Source: Polaromonas sp.
Lineage (GTDB): Bacteria; Pseudomonadota; Gammaproteobacteria; Burkholderiales; Burkholderiaceae_C
Reading direction: 5' to 3'
NCBI RefSeq assembly: GCF_012927455.1
Contig: NZ_JABBPE010000016.1
Coordinates: forward strand, 124,001 to 188,000
DNA length: 64,000 bases
Position numbers and translations under genes: made by a program. Shown piece by piece: positions 25,120 to 32,464 of this stretch (position 1 is the first letter of the stretch; each line of letters starts with the position of its first letter). The notes below the pieces were generated by a model. That model ran no database searches, was not told the origin of the DNA, and saw nothing but the letters and a program-made list of their open reading frames with translations.

Positions 25120-25181
25120 ATTCCAGCGCGTACCAAAAACAGCGCAGTGATCGCAGCTGTGGTTTTGGTGCGGACTGGAAT
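25120..25181. terminator. Long imperfect hairpin between convergent genes
   Basis: Left arm ATTCCAGCGCGTACCAAAA (25120-25138) pairs with right arm TTTTGGTGCGGACTGGAAT (25163-25181), 16 of 19 positions complementary. An inner ACAGC/GCTGT stem extends it. It lies between the convergent hypothetical gene and the ArsR-type gene, and the right arm reaches the latter's stop. A bidirectional terminator is likely, but short U-runs make this less than certain; a repetitive extragenic element is the alternative. Confidence 0.55.
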
Positions 25182-25507
25182 CAGTCTTCTTCTTTTGAAC
25201 AGTAAAGCAGATACAGCAGGGCCAAAATCTCCAGCAAGGCCGGATCGGCGACGCTGTAAAAAATGTTTTTCCCCTGCCGCCGCGTACTTACCACCTGCTC
25301 GGTGCGCAGCACGCCCAGTTGCTGTGACAGTGTCGGCTGCCGAATACCCAGCAGCAACTCCAGCTCGCCGACCGAGCATTCGCCCTGCGAGATCTGGCAT
25401 AGGAGCAGCAGTCGGTCCTCATTGGCCAATAGCTTCAAGGTGGCAACGGCTTGCCCGGCGTTGCTGCGCAGCAGCTCGGGACTGATGAGGAGGGGTGAGG
25501 ACGTCAT
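25181..25507 (-). CDS. ArsR-family repressor of the BigR/SqrR persulfide-sensing type
   Basis: Winged-helix repressor of 108 residues with helix-turn-helix SVGELELLLGIRQPTLSQQL and wing TRRQGKNIFYSVAD. Cysteines at 37 (in LLLLCQIS) and 103 (in LLYCSKEED) are 66 residues apart, the same spacing as I recall for the two redox cysteines of Xylella BigR (C42, C108), which form a disulfide or polysulfide bridge. It is divergent from the persulfide dioxygenase, as in bigR operons. The shared 110-bp region holds a promoter and an inverted repeat. It should repress the dioxygenase until persulfide or hydrogen sulfide appears; C44 is an additional cysteine. Confidence 0.88.
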   Translation of the reverse strand: MTSSPLLISPELLRSNAGQAVATLKLLANEDRLLLLCQISQGECSVGELELLLGIRQPTLSQQLGVLRTEQVVSTRRQGKNIFYSVADPALLEILALLYLLYCSKEED

Positions 25508-25529
25508 TCGAAATGATTAGCGGTTTTAA

Positions 25530-25560
25530 TTGACTTCAATATATCATCTAACATAATGAT
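25530..25560 (+). promoter_or_regulatory. Promoter and overlapping candidate BigR operator
   Basis: TTGACT (25530-25535), 16-bp spacing, CATAAT (25552-25557) on the plus strand: a good sigma-70 match for the dioxygenase gene. An inverted repeat ATCAT-N8-ATGAT (25543-25547 and 25556-25560) overlaps the -10 box, where a repressor would block transcription. Assignment to the BigR-type protein is inference. Confidence 0.6.
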
Positions 25561-25617
25561 GATGAATGCACCGCTCGCATGTCCCTATTTGTTGCAGCCC
25601 CGCGCAAGGAGCCACAA

Positions 25618-26496
25618 ATGAGCACCCGCACCACCACCCAAGCCTTCTTTGACCCGCAGACCTGGACCGTGTCCTACCTGGTATGGGACAGCGCGAGCCG
25701 GCACGCCGCCGTCATAGATCCGGTGCTCGACTACGATTTCAAGTCCGGCCATACCAGCACCAGTTCTGCCGACCAGGTGCTGGCGTGCGTGCGCGAGCAG
25801 GGCCTGCAGGTCGAATGGATTTTAGAAACCCATGCGCATGCAGACCACCTGTCGGGCGCGCGCTATCTGCAAGACCGGCTGGGCGGGCGCATCGCCATTG
25901 GCGAGCACATTCGCGAGGTGCAGGCGGCCTTCAAGAAAATCTACAACCTGGAGCGCAGTTTTCTGCCCGACGGTAGCCAGTTCGACCACTTGTTCAAGGA
26001 CGGCGAGACCTTCAACATCGGCACCGTGAAAGCCACCGCCCTGCTGGTGCCCGGCCACACGCCCGCTGACATGGCCTATTTGGTCGATGGCTGCGCCTTT
26101 GTCGGCGACACGCTGTTCATGCCCGACGTGGGCACGGCCCGCGCAGATTTCCCCGGCGGCGACGCGCACCAGCTTTACCGCTCCATCCACCGCCTGCTGG
26201 CGCTGCCGCCGGAGACCCACGTCTACGTCTGCCACGACTACCCGCCGGCCGCGCGTGCGGCCAAGTGGCAAACCACGGTGGCCGAGCAGCGCGCCCACAA
26301 CATCCATGTGCGCGACGGCATTGGCGAGGACGAGTTTGTCGCCATGCGCACCGCCCGCGATGCGACGCTGGAGGTACCGACGCTGATCCTGCCGTCGATG
26401 CAGGTCAACGTGCGCGCCGGGCAACTGCCGCCGCCCGACGACAACGGCGTGGCCTACCTGCGGATTCCGCTGAACGCGTTGCCGCTGCACAAATAG
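25618..26496 (+). CDS. Persulfide dioxygenase / BLH-type metallo-beta-lactamase fold hydrolase
   Basis: Mononuclear-iron enzyme of the ETHE1/BLH group that oxidises glutathione persulfide to sulfite, part of sulfide detoxification; 292 residues. Metal motif T-H-A-H-A-D-H-L-S-G (residues about 70-79), then LVPGHTPADM, VGDTLFMPDVGTARADFPGG and CHDYPPAAR. I chose ATG 25618 (AAGGAG 6 nt upstream) over an in-frame start at 25579. It is divergent from a BigR-type repressor. No sulfide:quinone reductase or rhodanese is present in the window, so partners lie elsewhere. Confidence 0.92.
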   Translation: MSTRTTTQAFFDPQTWTVSYLVWDSASRHAAVIDPVLDYDFKSGHTSTSSADQVLACVREQGLQVEWILETHAHADHLSGARYLQDRLGGRIAIGEHIREVQAAFKKIYNLERSFLPDGSQFDHLFKDGETFNIGTVKATALLVPGHTPADMAYLVDGCAFVGDTLFMPDVGTARADFPGGDAHQLYRSIHRLLALPPETHVYVCHDYPPAARAAKWQTTVAEQRAHNIHVRDGIGEDEFVAMRTARDATLEVPTLILPSMQVNVRAGQLPPPDDNGVAYLRIPLNALPLHK

Positions 26497-26619
26497 CGCG
26501 CGCCTTTGGGCTCGGCCAGCCAGATCGGCACCGGAGAGTGCGGGTACTAAACTTTGGCTCTTTTCTTTGCCAATACTTCGGCCATTTTTCGGCCATCCCT
26601 GGCCATCTGAACGGAAACC

Positions 26620-26961
26620 ATGCCCACTCCCCCCGCCTGCCCCCAATGCGCAATGCCCAACACCTACCCCGACGGCGACAACTATGTATGCGCCGACTGC
26701 GGCCATGAATGGGCCATGGCCGCAGCCCCTGAAGTTGTCCACAGCGACGACGCGGTGGTCAAGGATTCAAATGGCAATGTGTTGGCCGATGGCGACGCCG
26801 TGGTGCTGATCAAGGACCTGAAGGTCAAGGGCTCATCGACCACGCTGAAGATGGGCACCAAGGTCAAGAGCATCCGCCTGGTCGGCGGCGACCACGAGGT
26901 GGACTGCAAGATGGACGCCGGCAGCTTCATGCTGAAGGCTTGTTTCTTGAAGAAGGTTTGA
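26620..26961 (+). CDS. PhnA-like zinc-ribbon protein (YjdM family)
   Basis: A 113-residue protein of the PhnA/YjdM family with an N-terminal zinc ribbon (CPQCAMPN, then YVCADCGHEW) and the family C-terminal domain (DSNGNVLADGDAVVLIKDLK, then VKSIRLVGGDHEVDCKM). Despite the name, the family is not shown to cleave phosphonates in most bacteria; its role is unsettled. ATG 26620. It is monocistronic by spacing, 123 bp after the dioxygenase gene and convergent to the NlpC/P60 gene. No phosphonate genes are nearby. Confidence 0.92.
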   Translation: MPTPPACPQCAMPNTYPDGDNYVCADCGHEWAMAAAPEVVHSDDAVVKDSNGNVLADGDAVVLIKDLKVKGSSTTLKMGTKVKSIRLVGGDHEVDCKMDAGSFMLKACFLKKV

Positions 26962-26999
26962 CGGGACTGGACTGGTACCTAGCGGACGGCGCACAGTCC

Positions 27000-27509
27000 T
27001 CAGGGCCGGCGAAAAGTCACATTCTGCGACGACCAATATTTTGAATTCAATTGAGCCAGCCTGACCTCCCCGCCAGTCGAGGGTGCGTGGACAAACCGGC
27101 CACCGCCTACATAGATGCCGGCGTGCGTGGCAACGTCGCGCTGCGCAAAGATGACCAGGTCACCCGAGCGAATGCTGTCACTGGCTACCGGCTGACCCCA
27201 ATTTTGCAGCCGTGAGACGGTGCGAGGTGGCGCAAGCCCAGCCCTCGTCTGGTAGACATGGCCAATCAGCCCACTGCAGTCAAAGCCGGAGTCTGGTGTA
27301 TTGCCACCATAGCGGTAAGGCGTTCCGACCAGGCCGACGGCATAGATGGTAACGTCACTGGCCTGCTCTTGCGAGATACGCGATGGCACGTTCATGCCTG
27401 CGACGCCAACAAGACCACGAGGGCGCGACGGCGCGGAGCTGCATCCCGCTAGAACCAGGACGAGCGCGATTGCCGCAGCGGTGAGGCCACGATGGTTGGA
27501 AACGGTCAT
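27000..27509 (-). CDS. NlpC/P60 family lipoprotein, cell-wall endopeptidase
   Basis: Predicted outer- or inner-membrane lipoprotein that cleaves peptidoglycan stem peptides. The lipobox L-V-L-A-G-C-S-S follows a short signal; the NlpC/P60 domain has catalytic cysteine in GFDCSGLIGHVYQ, histidine in THAGIYVGGGRF and a third polar residue near FVHAPS. Start ATG 27509 (169 residues) gives a normal lipoprotein signal; ATG 27533 is in frame and equally open. It is encoded 45 nt downstream of a small membrane protein on the same strand. Confidence 0.9.
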   Translation of the reverse strand: MTVSNHRGLTAAAIALVLVLAGCSSAPSRPRGLVGVAGMNVPSRISQEQASDVTIYAVGLVGTPYRYGGNTPDSGFDCSGLIGHVYQTRAGLAPPRTVSRLQNWGQPVASDSIRSGDLVIFAQRDVATHAGIYVGGGRFVHAPSTGGEVRLAQLNSKYWSSQNVTFRRP

Positions 27510-27554
27510 ACGCCTGCTTTGCCTTTCAAGCATCTCAATGGAACAAAGCGCAAC

Positions 27555-27800
27555 TCAATTCCACTTGACATAAACCCACCCGCAAAGAACGGCACCAACA
27601 GCCCAGAGCAACCACGTTTGGGCTACCGCATAGGGGTACACCATCAAGGCCACGCCTGTCCAGGTAAGCGCCGGACTTGCTGCTTTTCGGCCCCGCCTGA
27701 ATGCCACATAGCCGAGGATGCCGAACAGGATGGCGCCGGCGATGTAGGCCGGGCTGGGCAGAACCAGTCCCAGCGCTTCAAGTTTTTTCAGTTCTTCCAT
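27555..27800 (-). CDS. Small membrane protein of unknown function
   Basis: An 81-residue protein with two or three hydrophobic segments (YIAGAILFGILGYVAF, then LTWTGVALMVYP and TWLLWAVGAVLCGWVYV). It begins MEELKKLEALGLVLPSPAYI at ATG 27800. Its layout resembles small conserved membrane proteins of betaproteobacteria with no assigned function. It may share a transcript with the lipoprotein 45 nt downstream. Confidence 0.75.
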   Translation of the reverse strand: MEELKKLEALGLVLPSPAYIAGAILFGILGYVAFRRGRKAASPALTWTGVALMVYPYAVAQTWLLWAVGAVLCGWVYVKWN

Positions 27801-28082
27801 GCGACATCGTAAACCGGGCCGATAACTCAGGCCCTCTTGATCGTCAAACTCCCCCAGTCCAAAGCTTCACACTCACCTCGGTCTCTTGCCTCCCTCCCCG
27901 ACCAAACCTATGACTTGGATCAAGGGACGGATGCCTTCCCGCACATTTACACTCAGTGCATCTGCACACTGGCTTCGGCCAAGCGTCAGTTTCGTTGATC
28001 GGTTTTCTAACCAAGACCGTCATTCCCCGCTTCGCGCATTTGATTTAAAACGCGCAAGCCTTTTTTTTGAAAGGTCCTATAA
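27801..28082. other. Leader region of the RNA-binding protein gene
   Basis: About 280 bp without a gene. Just before the RRM start there is a weak GCGC/GCGC hairpin (28034-28055) and a run of eight T (28061-28068), then GAAAGG as ribosome-binding site. This long U-rich leader may carry post-transcriptional control, as in cold-inducible RNA-binding or CspA-like genes, but no clear promoter boxes could be set. Confidence 0.4.
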
Positions 28083-28430
28083 ATGGGCAAAAAACTTTAT
28101 GTCGGTAATCTCTCCTATTCGGTGAGCGACGATTCCCTGCAGCAACACTTCTCCGAATTTGGCACGATCTCGTCGGCCAAAGTCATGATGGACCGCGACA
28201 GCGGCCGTTCCAAGGGCTTCGGCTTCGTGGAAATGTCGAGCGACGCGGAAGCCCAGGCGGCAATCAGCGGCATGAACGGCAAATCAGTCGATGGTCGTGA
28301 CATGGTGGTCAATGAAGCCCGTCCAATGGAGCCGCGTACCGGCGGCTTCGGTGGTGGTGGCGGTGGCCGTCGTGAAGGCGGTGGCGGCGGCGGCGGCGGC
28401 GGTTATGGCGGCGGTCGCAACAACTACTAA
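28083..28430 (+). CDS. Glycine-rich RRM RNA-binding protein
   Basis: Single RNA-recognition motif protein of 115 residues: RNP2 KLYVGNL (residues 4-10), RNP1 KGFGFVEM, and a C-terminal glycine/arginine tail (about residues 87-115). The family (cyanobacterial Rbp-like, widespread in betaproteobacteria) is often cold-induced and binds RNA; the exact role here is not known. ATG 28083 with GAAAGG about 8 nt upstream. A strong terminator follows at 28451-28476, so it is a single-gene transcript. Confidence 0.95.
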   Translation: MGKKLYVGNLSYSVSDDSLQQHFSEFGTISSAKVMMDRDSGRSKGFGFVEMSSDAEAQAAISGMNGKSVDGRDMVVNEARPMEPRTGGFGGGGGGRREGGGGGGGGGYGGGRNNY

Positions 28431-28450
28431 AGTCTGCATCGCAGTTGAGA

Positions 28451-28476
28451 AAACCGGTCTCTTGGCCGGTTTTTTT
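28451..28476 (+). terminator. Rho-independent terminator after the RRM gene
   Basis: Stem AAACCGG / CCGGTTT with an 8-nt loop, followed directly by further T residues (seven T in a row from 28470). It is a clear intrinsic terminator, 21 bp after the stop codon. Confidence 0.88.
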
Positions 28477-28644
28477 CGTCCGGCGCAGTCCTGCCAGGGA
28501 ACGAACGGGCGTCGTTTTATGGACCGGTGCTGGTCGAACCCTTCACTTCAATTGCCAGCCTGAAGGCGGATTTCGCTGCATTGCGCAAAAAACGTAAATT
28601 TGTGTTGGAATGAAGTCTCGCGGCTCAACAACACGGAGTGTTCC

Positions 28645-29649
28645 ATGGAATCCACCCACGTCGTTCCCCATGCGCCCACCTTCACGCTACCCATCGCGAA
28701 GGTGCGAAGTGTGTACCAAACCGCCGATGTCGCGCGCAAGCTCGACAAACTACACCAAAGCGATTCACGCGAGCACGACAGCTTGCGCAGCACCTACGAG
28801 CGCATGCTCGAACGCGGCCCTGACCGCTTTCAGATGAAGCCCAGCGGCATTCCCGAAATGGCTTCGCTGTATGACGCGCTTCCCAACTTTACCGACGTGC
28901 TTGACGACGTGCGGCGCCATGTGGCCCTGAGCCATGACAGCAGCGATGGCCTGGAGGTCACGCCCATGCTGCTGTTGGGTCAACCCGGCATCGGCAAGAC
29001 GCATTTCGCCAAGCAGATGGCCGACTTGATAGGCACCGGCATGAACCTGGTGTCCATGAGTTCCCTGACGGCCGGCTGGCTGCTGTCCGGCTCTGCATCG
29101 CAGTGGAAGGGGGCCAAGCCTGGCAAGGTGTTCGAATCGCTGGTGGACGGCAGCTACGCCAACCCGGTGATCGTGATCGACGAGATTGACAAGGCCGCCA
29201 GCGACGCCCAGTACGACCCGCTCGGCTCGCTGTACAGCCTGCTCGAACACGACACGGCCTGTGCCTTTGTGGACGAGTTTGCCGAGGTGCCCATCGATGC
29301 GAGTCAGGTGCTGTGGATCATGACGGCCAATGATGAGCGCGGCATCCCCCACCCGATCCTGAACCGTATGAATGTGTTTGCGATTCAGCCGCTCACGCCT
29401 GGCCAGGCGCGGCACATTGCCTTGCGCCTCTACCAATCGATTCGCTCCAGTCACGATTGGGGCTCGCGCTTCGATGATTTTCCCTGCGATGATTTGCTGG
29501 ACAAACTGGCCACGCTGGTCCCGCGCGAAATGCGTCGGGGCTTGATGGCGGCATTCGGCAACGCGCGGCTGGCAGGCCGGGGCGTGCTGCAGGTGGACGA
29601 CCTGCCGCGCGGCACGGCCAACAAGGGCCAGATCGGGTTTATGCAATAG
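28645..29649 (+). CDS. AAA+ ATPase (Lon-like ATPase domain, no protease)
   Basis: A 334-residue AAA+ ATPase. Walker A L-G-Q-P-G-I-G-K-T-H is at residues 111-120, Walker B VIVIDEIDKA at 175-184, sensor 1 IMTANDERG near 230 and an arginine-finger-like HPILNRMNVF just after. The N-terminal 100 residues are helical, and no protease or DNA-binding domain is present. ATG 28645 has CGGAG upstream; the open frame to 28600 adds unlikely residues. It faces a ParB-like gene (convergent, 51 bp between stops). The role is unknown; a remodelling ATPase is the safe reading. Confidence 0.82.
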   Translation: MESTHVVPHAPTFTLPIAKVRSVYQTADVARKLDKLHQSDSREHDSLRSTYERMLERGPDRFQMKPSGIPEMASLYDALPNFTDVLDDVRRHVALSHDSSDGLEVTPMLLLGQPGIGKTHFAKQMADLIGTGMNLVSMSSLTAGWLLSGSASQWKGAKPGKVFESLVDGSYANPVIVIDEIDKAASDAQYDPLGSLYSLLEHDTACAFVDEFAEVPIDASQVLWIMTANDERGIPHPILNRMNVFAIQPLTPGQARHIALRLYQSIRSSHDWGSRFDDFPCDDLLDKLATLVPREMRRGLMAAFGNARLAGRGVLQVDDLPRGTANKGQIGFMQ

Positions 29650-29700
29650 GCTGGGCGACGCGCTGGCCGCGCCGCTGACCCGGTCGTAACTGCCGTAATT

Positions 29701-30438
29701 TCAGGCGGTCAGCGCAACCAGCTTCGCCTTAAGCGCCGCATTTTCCGCGCTGAGTTCCGTGATGGTCTGCCTGAGCCGGGCGATCACGCCTTCGGGCGAT
29801 TCGGGCTCGGTACGCGCGACGGCCTTGCTTTCACGCACCTGCCGGGCGGCTTGCTGCAGCTCTTTCCTGCCGCCGGCCACGGCAGCGACTTGCGCTTCAA
29901 CCGGCAGCGAAGCCACGCTGGCCGCCGCGTTGATCGAAATCGTGCCCGACTTGACCGCCGCCAGCAGTTCGGGCGCGGCTGACTTCTGGATCTTTTCAAT
30001 CTGGTTGACGGTGTTGCTGCTGATGCGCGCAGCCTTGGCGATAGCCTCCCGCGTCGGCACGGCTTCGGGCTTGGGCTGATCCGGTACCGGCGCTGACCCG
30101 GACGCCGGCTGCACGCGCGCGCTCAGGATGTCCTTTCTGCGCAGGGCCAGCACGCCGCGCTGGAAATCCGACACACTGCGCCGTCCCAGGTGCTGGTCAA
30201 TCATCCACAGATGCACGTCGGCCAAGGATTGGAAACGCGTGTTTTGCACGGTATTGAAAGGTATGCCGTGCCGGCTGCAAATGCTGTGGCGGTTGTGTCC
30301 GTCCACCAGCACTTCGCCCCACAGCACCAGCGCGTCGCGGCAGCCCTCGGCCAGCAGGCTGCGCTCCAGCGCAGCGTGTTCGTCAAGGGTCAGCGGGTCG
30401 ATGTAGGCAAGCAGTTCTTCGTTGACCGTGATGTTCAT
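29701..30438 (-). CDS. ParB-like nuclease-domain protein (plasmid replication/partition type)
   Basis: A 245-residue protein with an N-terminal ParB/Srx-like domain (ERSLLAEGCRDALVLWGEVL, then VDGHNRHSICSRHGIPF), a helix-turn-helix region (TREAIAKAARISSNTVNQIE) and a C-terminal predicted coiled coil (GVIARLRQTITELSAENAAL). ATG 30438 is chosen; the frame extends to 30597, but with unlike sequence. Relatives are often called plasmid replication/partition related protein, but the domain alone does not prove partitioning. No ParA is adjacent. The window is otherwise chromosomal, so this may be a chromosomal regulator or an integrated plasmid remnant. Confidence 0.75.
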   Translation of the reverse strand: MNITVNEELLAYIDPLTLDEHAALERSLLAEGCRDALVLWGEVLVDGHNRHSICSRHGIPFNTVQNTRFQSLADVHLWMIDQHLGRRSVSDFQRGVLALRRKDILSARVQPASGSAPVPDQPKPEAVPTREAIAKAARISSNTVNQIEKIQKSAAPELLAAVKSGTISINAAASVASLPVEAQVAAVAGGRKELQQAARQVRESKAVARTEPESPEGVIARLRQTITELSAENAALKAKLVALTA

Positions 30439-30771
30439 GGAGAGGCAGACAGGTAGGAAGTGGCAGGGGCGCCATTCTATAAGGCGGGTAATGTTGCGCA
30501 GTGGCGCCGCCGCGGGCTTTTGCGCAGCTCCGGTTCTGTCAGGCTTTGAAAAAGCTATTGGGTTGGGTACTACTGGCGCGGGCTGCGGGCGAGTCACCCT
30601 GGAGGACCTTGGTTTGTTGACGGCGGTCTGCGAATCTCCGGATTAAATGCCAAATTGGCCCCTAGCCCAATGAGCACGGGCGCTACTAGCTATTGAATAG
30701 ATAGCTACTAGCGCCCATATCCATTGGGCCGTTCTAAAGCCAATTTGACACAAAACAAAGCTGACCTGCCT
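30439..30771. other. Intergenic region upstream of the ParB-like gene
   Basis: 333 bp without a supported gene. The left part should carry the ParB-like gene's promoter. The right part (30651-30747) is a large inverted repeat made of two repeat A units in opposite orientation, adjacent to the esterase stop, and could end transcription from both sides. Confidence 0.5.
30651..30747. repeat. 97-bp near-perfect inverted repeat built from two repeat A units
   Basis: Nested arms, outside to inside: CAAATTGGC (30651-30659) with GCCAATTTG (30739-30747); GCCCAATG (30665-30672) with CATTGGGC (30722-30729); GGGCGCTACTAGCTAT (30678-30693) with ATAGCTACTAGCGCCC (30701-30716), one mismatch; 7-bp centre. 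The inner arms are the GGGC and GCTAT parts of repeat A. As RNA or single strand it would fold into one long hairpin. Confidence 0.9.
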
Positions 30772-31872
30772 TCAATGCGTCCGACGAAGCGTATTGGCAA
30801 AGAAAAACCGCAGCATCTCTTCACTCGCATCAGGTCCCGCAGCATCGGTGTACGAACCCCGCGCACTGCCACCCGACCAGGCATGTCCGGCGCCGTGCAC
30901 CGCCCAGTGTTCAGCCACGACCCTGCCCCCAGCTTCCTTGTAGATGCGCCGGGTGTAATCACGGCCGTTGCCGCTACGCGCCCTTTTCATTTCCGGCTTT
31001 GAAACACCGGCGCTGGCCGCGACGACCTGCTCGCCATTGGCCGGATGCACGGTGGCGTCCTGGTCGCCGTGAAAGACGATGGTCGGCGGGCTGACCTCGG
31101 TTCGCGGACTGGCGGCGGCGCCGGTTTGCATCACGCTAAGCGCACCCTGCACATTGGATGCCGAACCGGTGGGCAAGCCCGAATGCACGCCGACTGCGGC
31201 AAACAGGTCGGGATAGGCATCGCCCAAAATCGCCGCCATGGCGCCGCCAGCTGACAGGCCCGCCACATAGACGCGTTGTGGGTCGATGTTGTAGCGGCTC
31301 ATCACATCCCGCGTCATGCCCGCCAGAATGGCCGGCTCGCCCCGGCCGCGTTTCTGGTGGTTGTGCTTGAACCAGTTCCAGCAGCGCGAGCTGTTGGCGT
31401 GCTGCGTCTGCGCTGGATAGAGCACGTAAAAGCCACGTTGGCGCGCTGCCTCGTTCATGCCGGTGCCGGCGGCAAAATCGTCGGGGTTCTGAGTGCAGCC
31501 GTGCAGCATCACGACCAGCGGCAGCGCCTCTTCAGTGGCAACCGCTGGAATGTAGAGCTTGTATTCGCGCGTGTCGGCCGCTTCGGTGTGCGTGCCGCTG
31601 ATGAACTGGCCGGCTGGCCCCGGGTTGACTGGCCTGGCCGCCGGGGCTGGCGCTGCGGGTTCCGGGTCCGCCGAGGTGGTTGTCTGCTGCGCTTCGCGGT
31701 GTATCTCGCGCACTTCGACATCGATGACGTCCATGACATCGGCATGGTCAGTGGCTGCCGGCACGGCACTGCCGCTGAGCGCAGCCTGGATGGCCGCGGT
31801 GGCGGCCTGCAGGTCGCCGCCCTGGGTCAGGCGTGCGGCTTGGGACATCAGGCTTAGAAAATCGGGGTTCAT
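30772..31872 (-). CDS. PHB-depolymerase-type esterase (family PF10503-like)
   Basis: Alpha/beta-hydrolase of 366 residues of the Esterase_phd group. An oxyanion motif LVVMLHGCTQNPDDFAAGTG precedes the nucleophile in VAGLSAGGAMA; the acid is likely in VFHGDQDATVHP and the histidine in HGAGHAWSGG. An N-terminal stretch of about 90 residues rich in Ala/Pro has no signal peptide, so a cytoplasmic or granule-associated depolymerase or general esterase is likely. It is transcribed 25 nt after the probable RHH gene, which may regulate it. The real polymer or ester substrate is not known. Confidence 0.88.
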   Translation of the reverse strand: MNPDFLSLMSQAARLTQGGDLQAATAAIQAALSGSAVPAATDHADVMDVIDVEVREIHREAQQTTTSADPEPAAPAPAARPVNPGPAGQFISGTHTEAADTREYKLYIPAVATEEALPLVVMLHGCTQNPDDFAAGTGMNEAARQRGFYVLYPAQTQHANSSRCWNWFKHNHQKRGRGEPAILAGMTRDVMSRYNIDPQRVYVAGLSAGGAMAAILGDAYPDLFAAVGVHSGLPTGSASNVQGALSVMQTGAAASPRTEVSPPTIVFHGDQDATVHPANGEQVVAASAGVSKPEMKRARSGNGRDYTRRIYKEAGGRVVAEHWAVHGAGHAWSGGSARGSYTDAAGPDASEEMLRFFFANTLRRTH

Positions 31873-31897
31873 GGCTTTCCTTTAAGAGAATGGAGGG

Positions 31898-32326
31898 TCA
31901 GCGGATTCGGCTGGCAAGCGCCGCTTTCACGGCCGGGCTGGCATGTAGCGCGCCCAGCACCACCACCGAATCAATGGCGGCCAGCGCCAGTTCCGGGGTG
32001 ACGTCCAGCGCGATGGTGGCCAAGCCGAGCACACGGATTTGCAAGGCTTCGCCCGAGGCCTGCACGGCGCGCAGGTCGTCGGCCGAAAAATGCTGGATGC
32101 CCAGCACCAGCGTCTTGCGCGCCACCACCTGTTTCACCACCTCCGCATGCGCGGCCAGCTGGTTGCGGATGGCGGTGCGTATGAGGTCGGTACGGTTGGC
32201 ATAAAAGCCTTCCTGCACCAGCAGATCAATCTGGCCCAGATCGACATAGCCCAGGTTGATGGTGATTTTTTCGTCGGCCGGTTTGGGCACGGCGCTTGTG
32301 TTGGCGCTTTTTAGCATGAGCGCCAT
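31898..32326 (-). CDS. Probable ribbon-helix-helix (CopG-like) regulator
   Basis: A 142-residue protein. The N-terminal part (EKITINLGYVDLGQIDLLVQ, then EGFYANRTDLIRTAIRNQL) matches a CopG-type ribbon and helix pair, as in small autoregulators. The C-terminal part (residues about 66-142) is a hydrophobic domain (KTLVLGIQHFSADDLRAVQA, then LAAIDSVVVLGALHAS) that I do not recognise. It begins with ATG 32326. Just upstream lie two ACCATCC direct repeats and a palindrome at 32344-32361, a likely autoregulatory site. It is in one transcript with the esterase gene. Confidence 0.75.
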   Translation of the reverse strand: MALMLKSANTSAVPKPADEKITINLGYVDLGQIDLLVQEGFYANRTDLIRTAIRNQLAAHAEVVKQVVARKTLVLGIQHFSADDLRAVQASGEALQIRVLGLATIALDVTPELALAAIDSVVVLGALHASPAVKAALASRIR

Positions 32327-32332
32327 CTTATC

Positions 32333-32361
32333 ACCATCCGATGACCATCCATACGGATGGT
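32333..32361. promoter_or_regulatory. Candidate operator of the ribbon-helix-helix protein
   Basis: ACCATCC at 32333-32339, repeated at 32344-32350 and inverted as GGATGGT at 32355-32361 around ATAC, giving an 18-bp perfect palindrome. It lies 7-35 bp upstream of the start codon, on the right side for autorepression. RHH proteins typically bind short repeats of this kind. Confidence 0.6.
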
Positions 32362-32435
32362 ATTTATGTAGGCCATCTACAAGCTTGCCAGCTCGATATC
32401 CGGGAAGGCACTGCGCTGCGGCGGCTCGGTCCAGT

Positions 32436-32464
32436 CTTGGCTTGGCTTGGCTTGGTTTGGCTTG
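32436..32464. repeat. Pentanucleotide tandem repeat CTTGG next to a promoter
   Basis: Four exact CTTGG units (32436-32455), then TTTGG and CTTG. It abuts the candidate -35 box of the downstream ABC receptor gene. The unit is five bases, so gain or loss would change upstream spacing. Confidence 0.85.
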
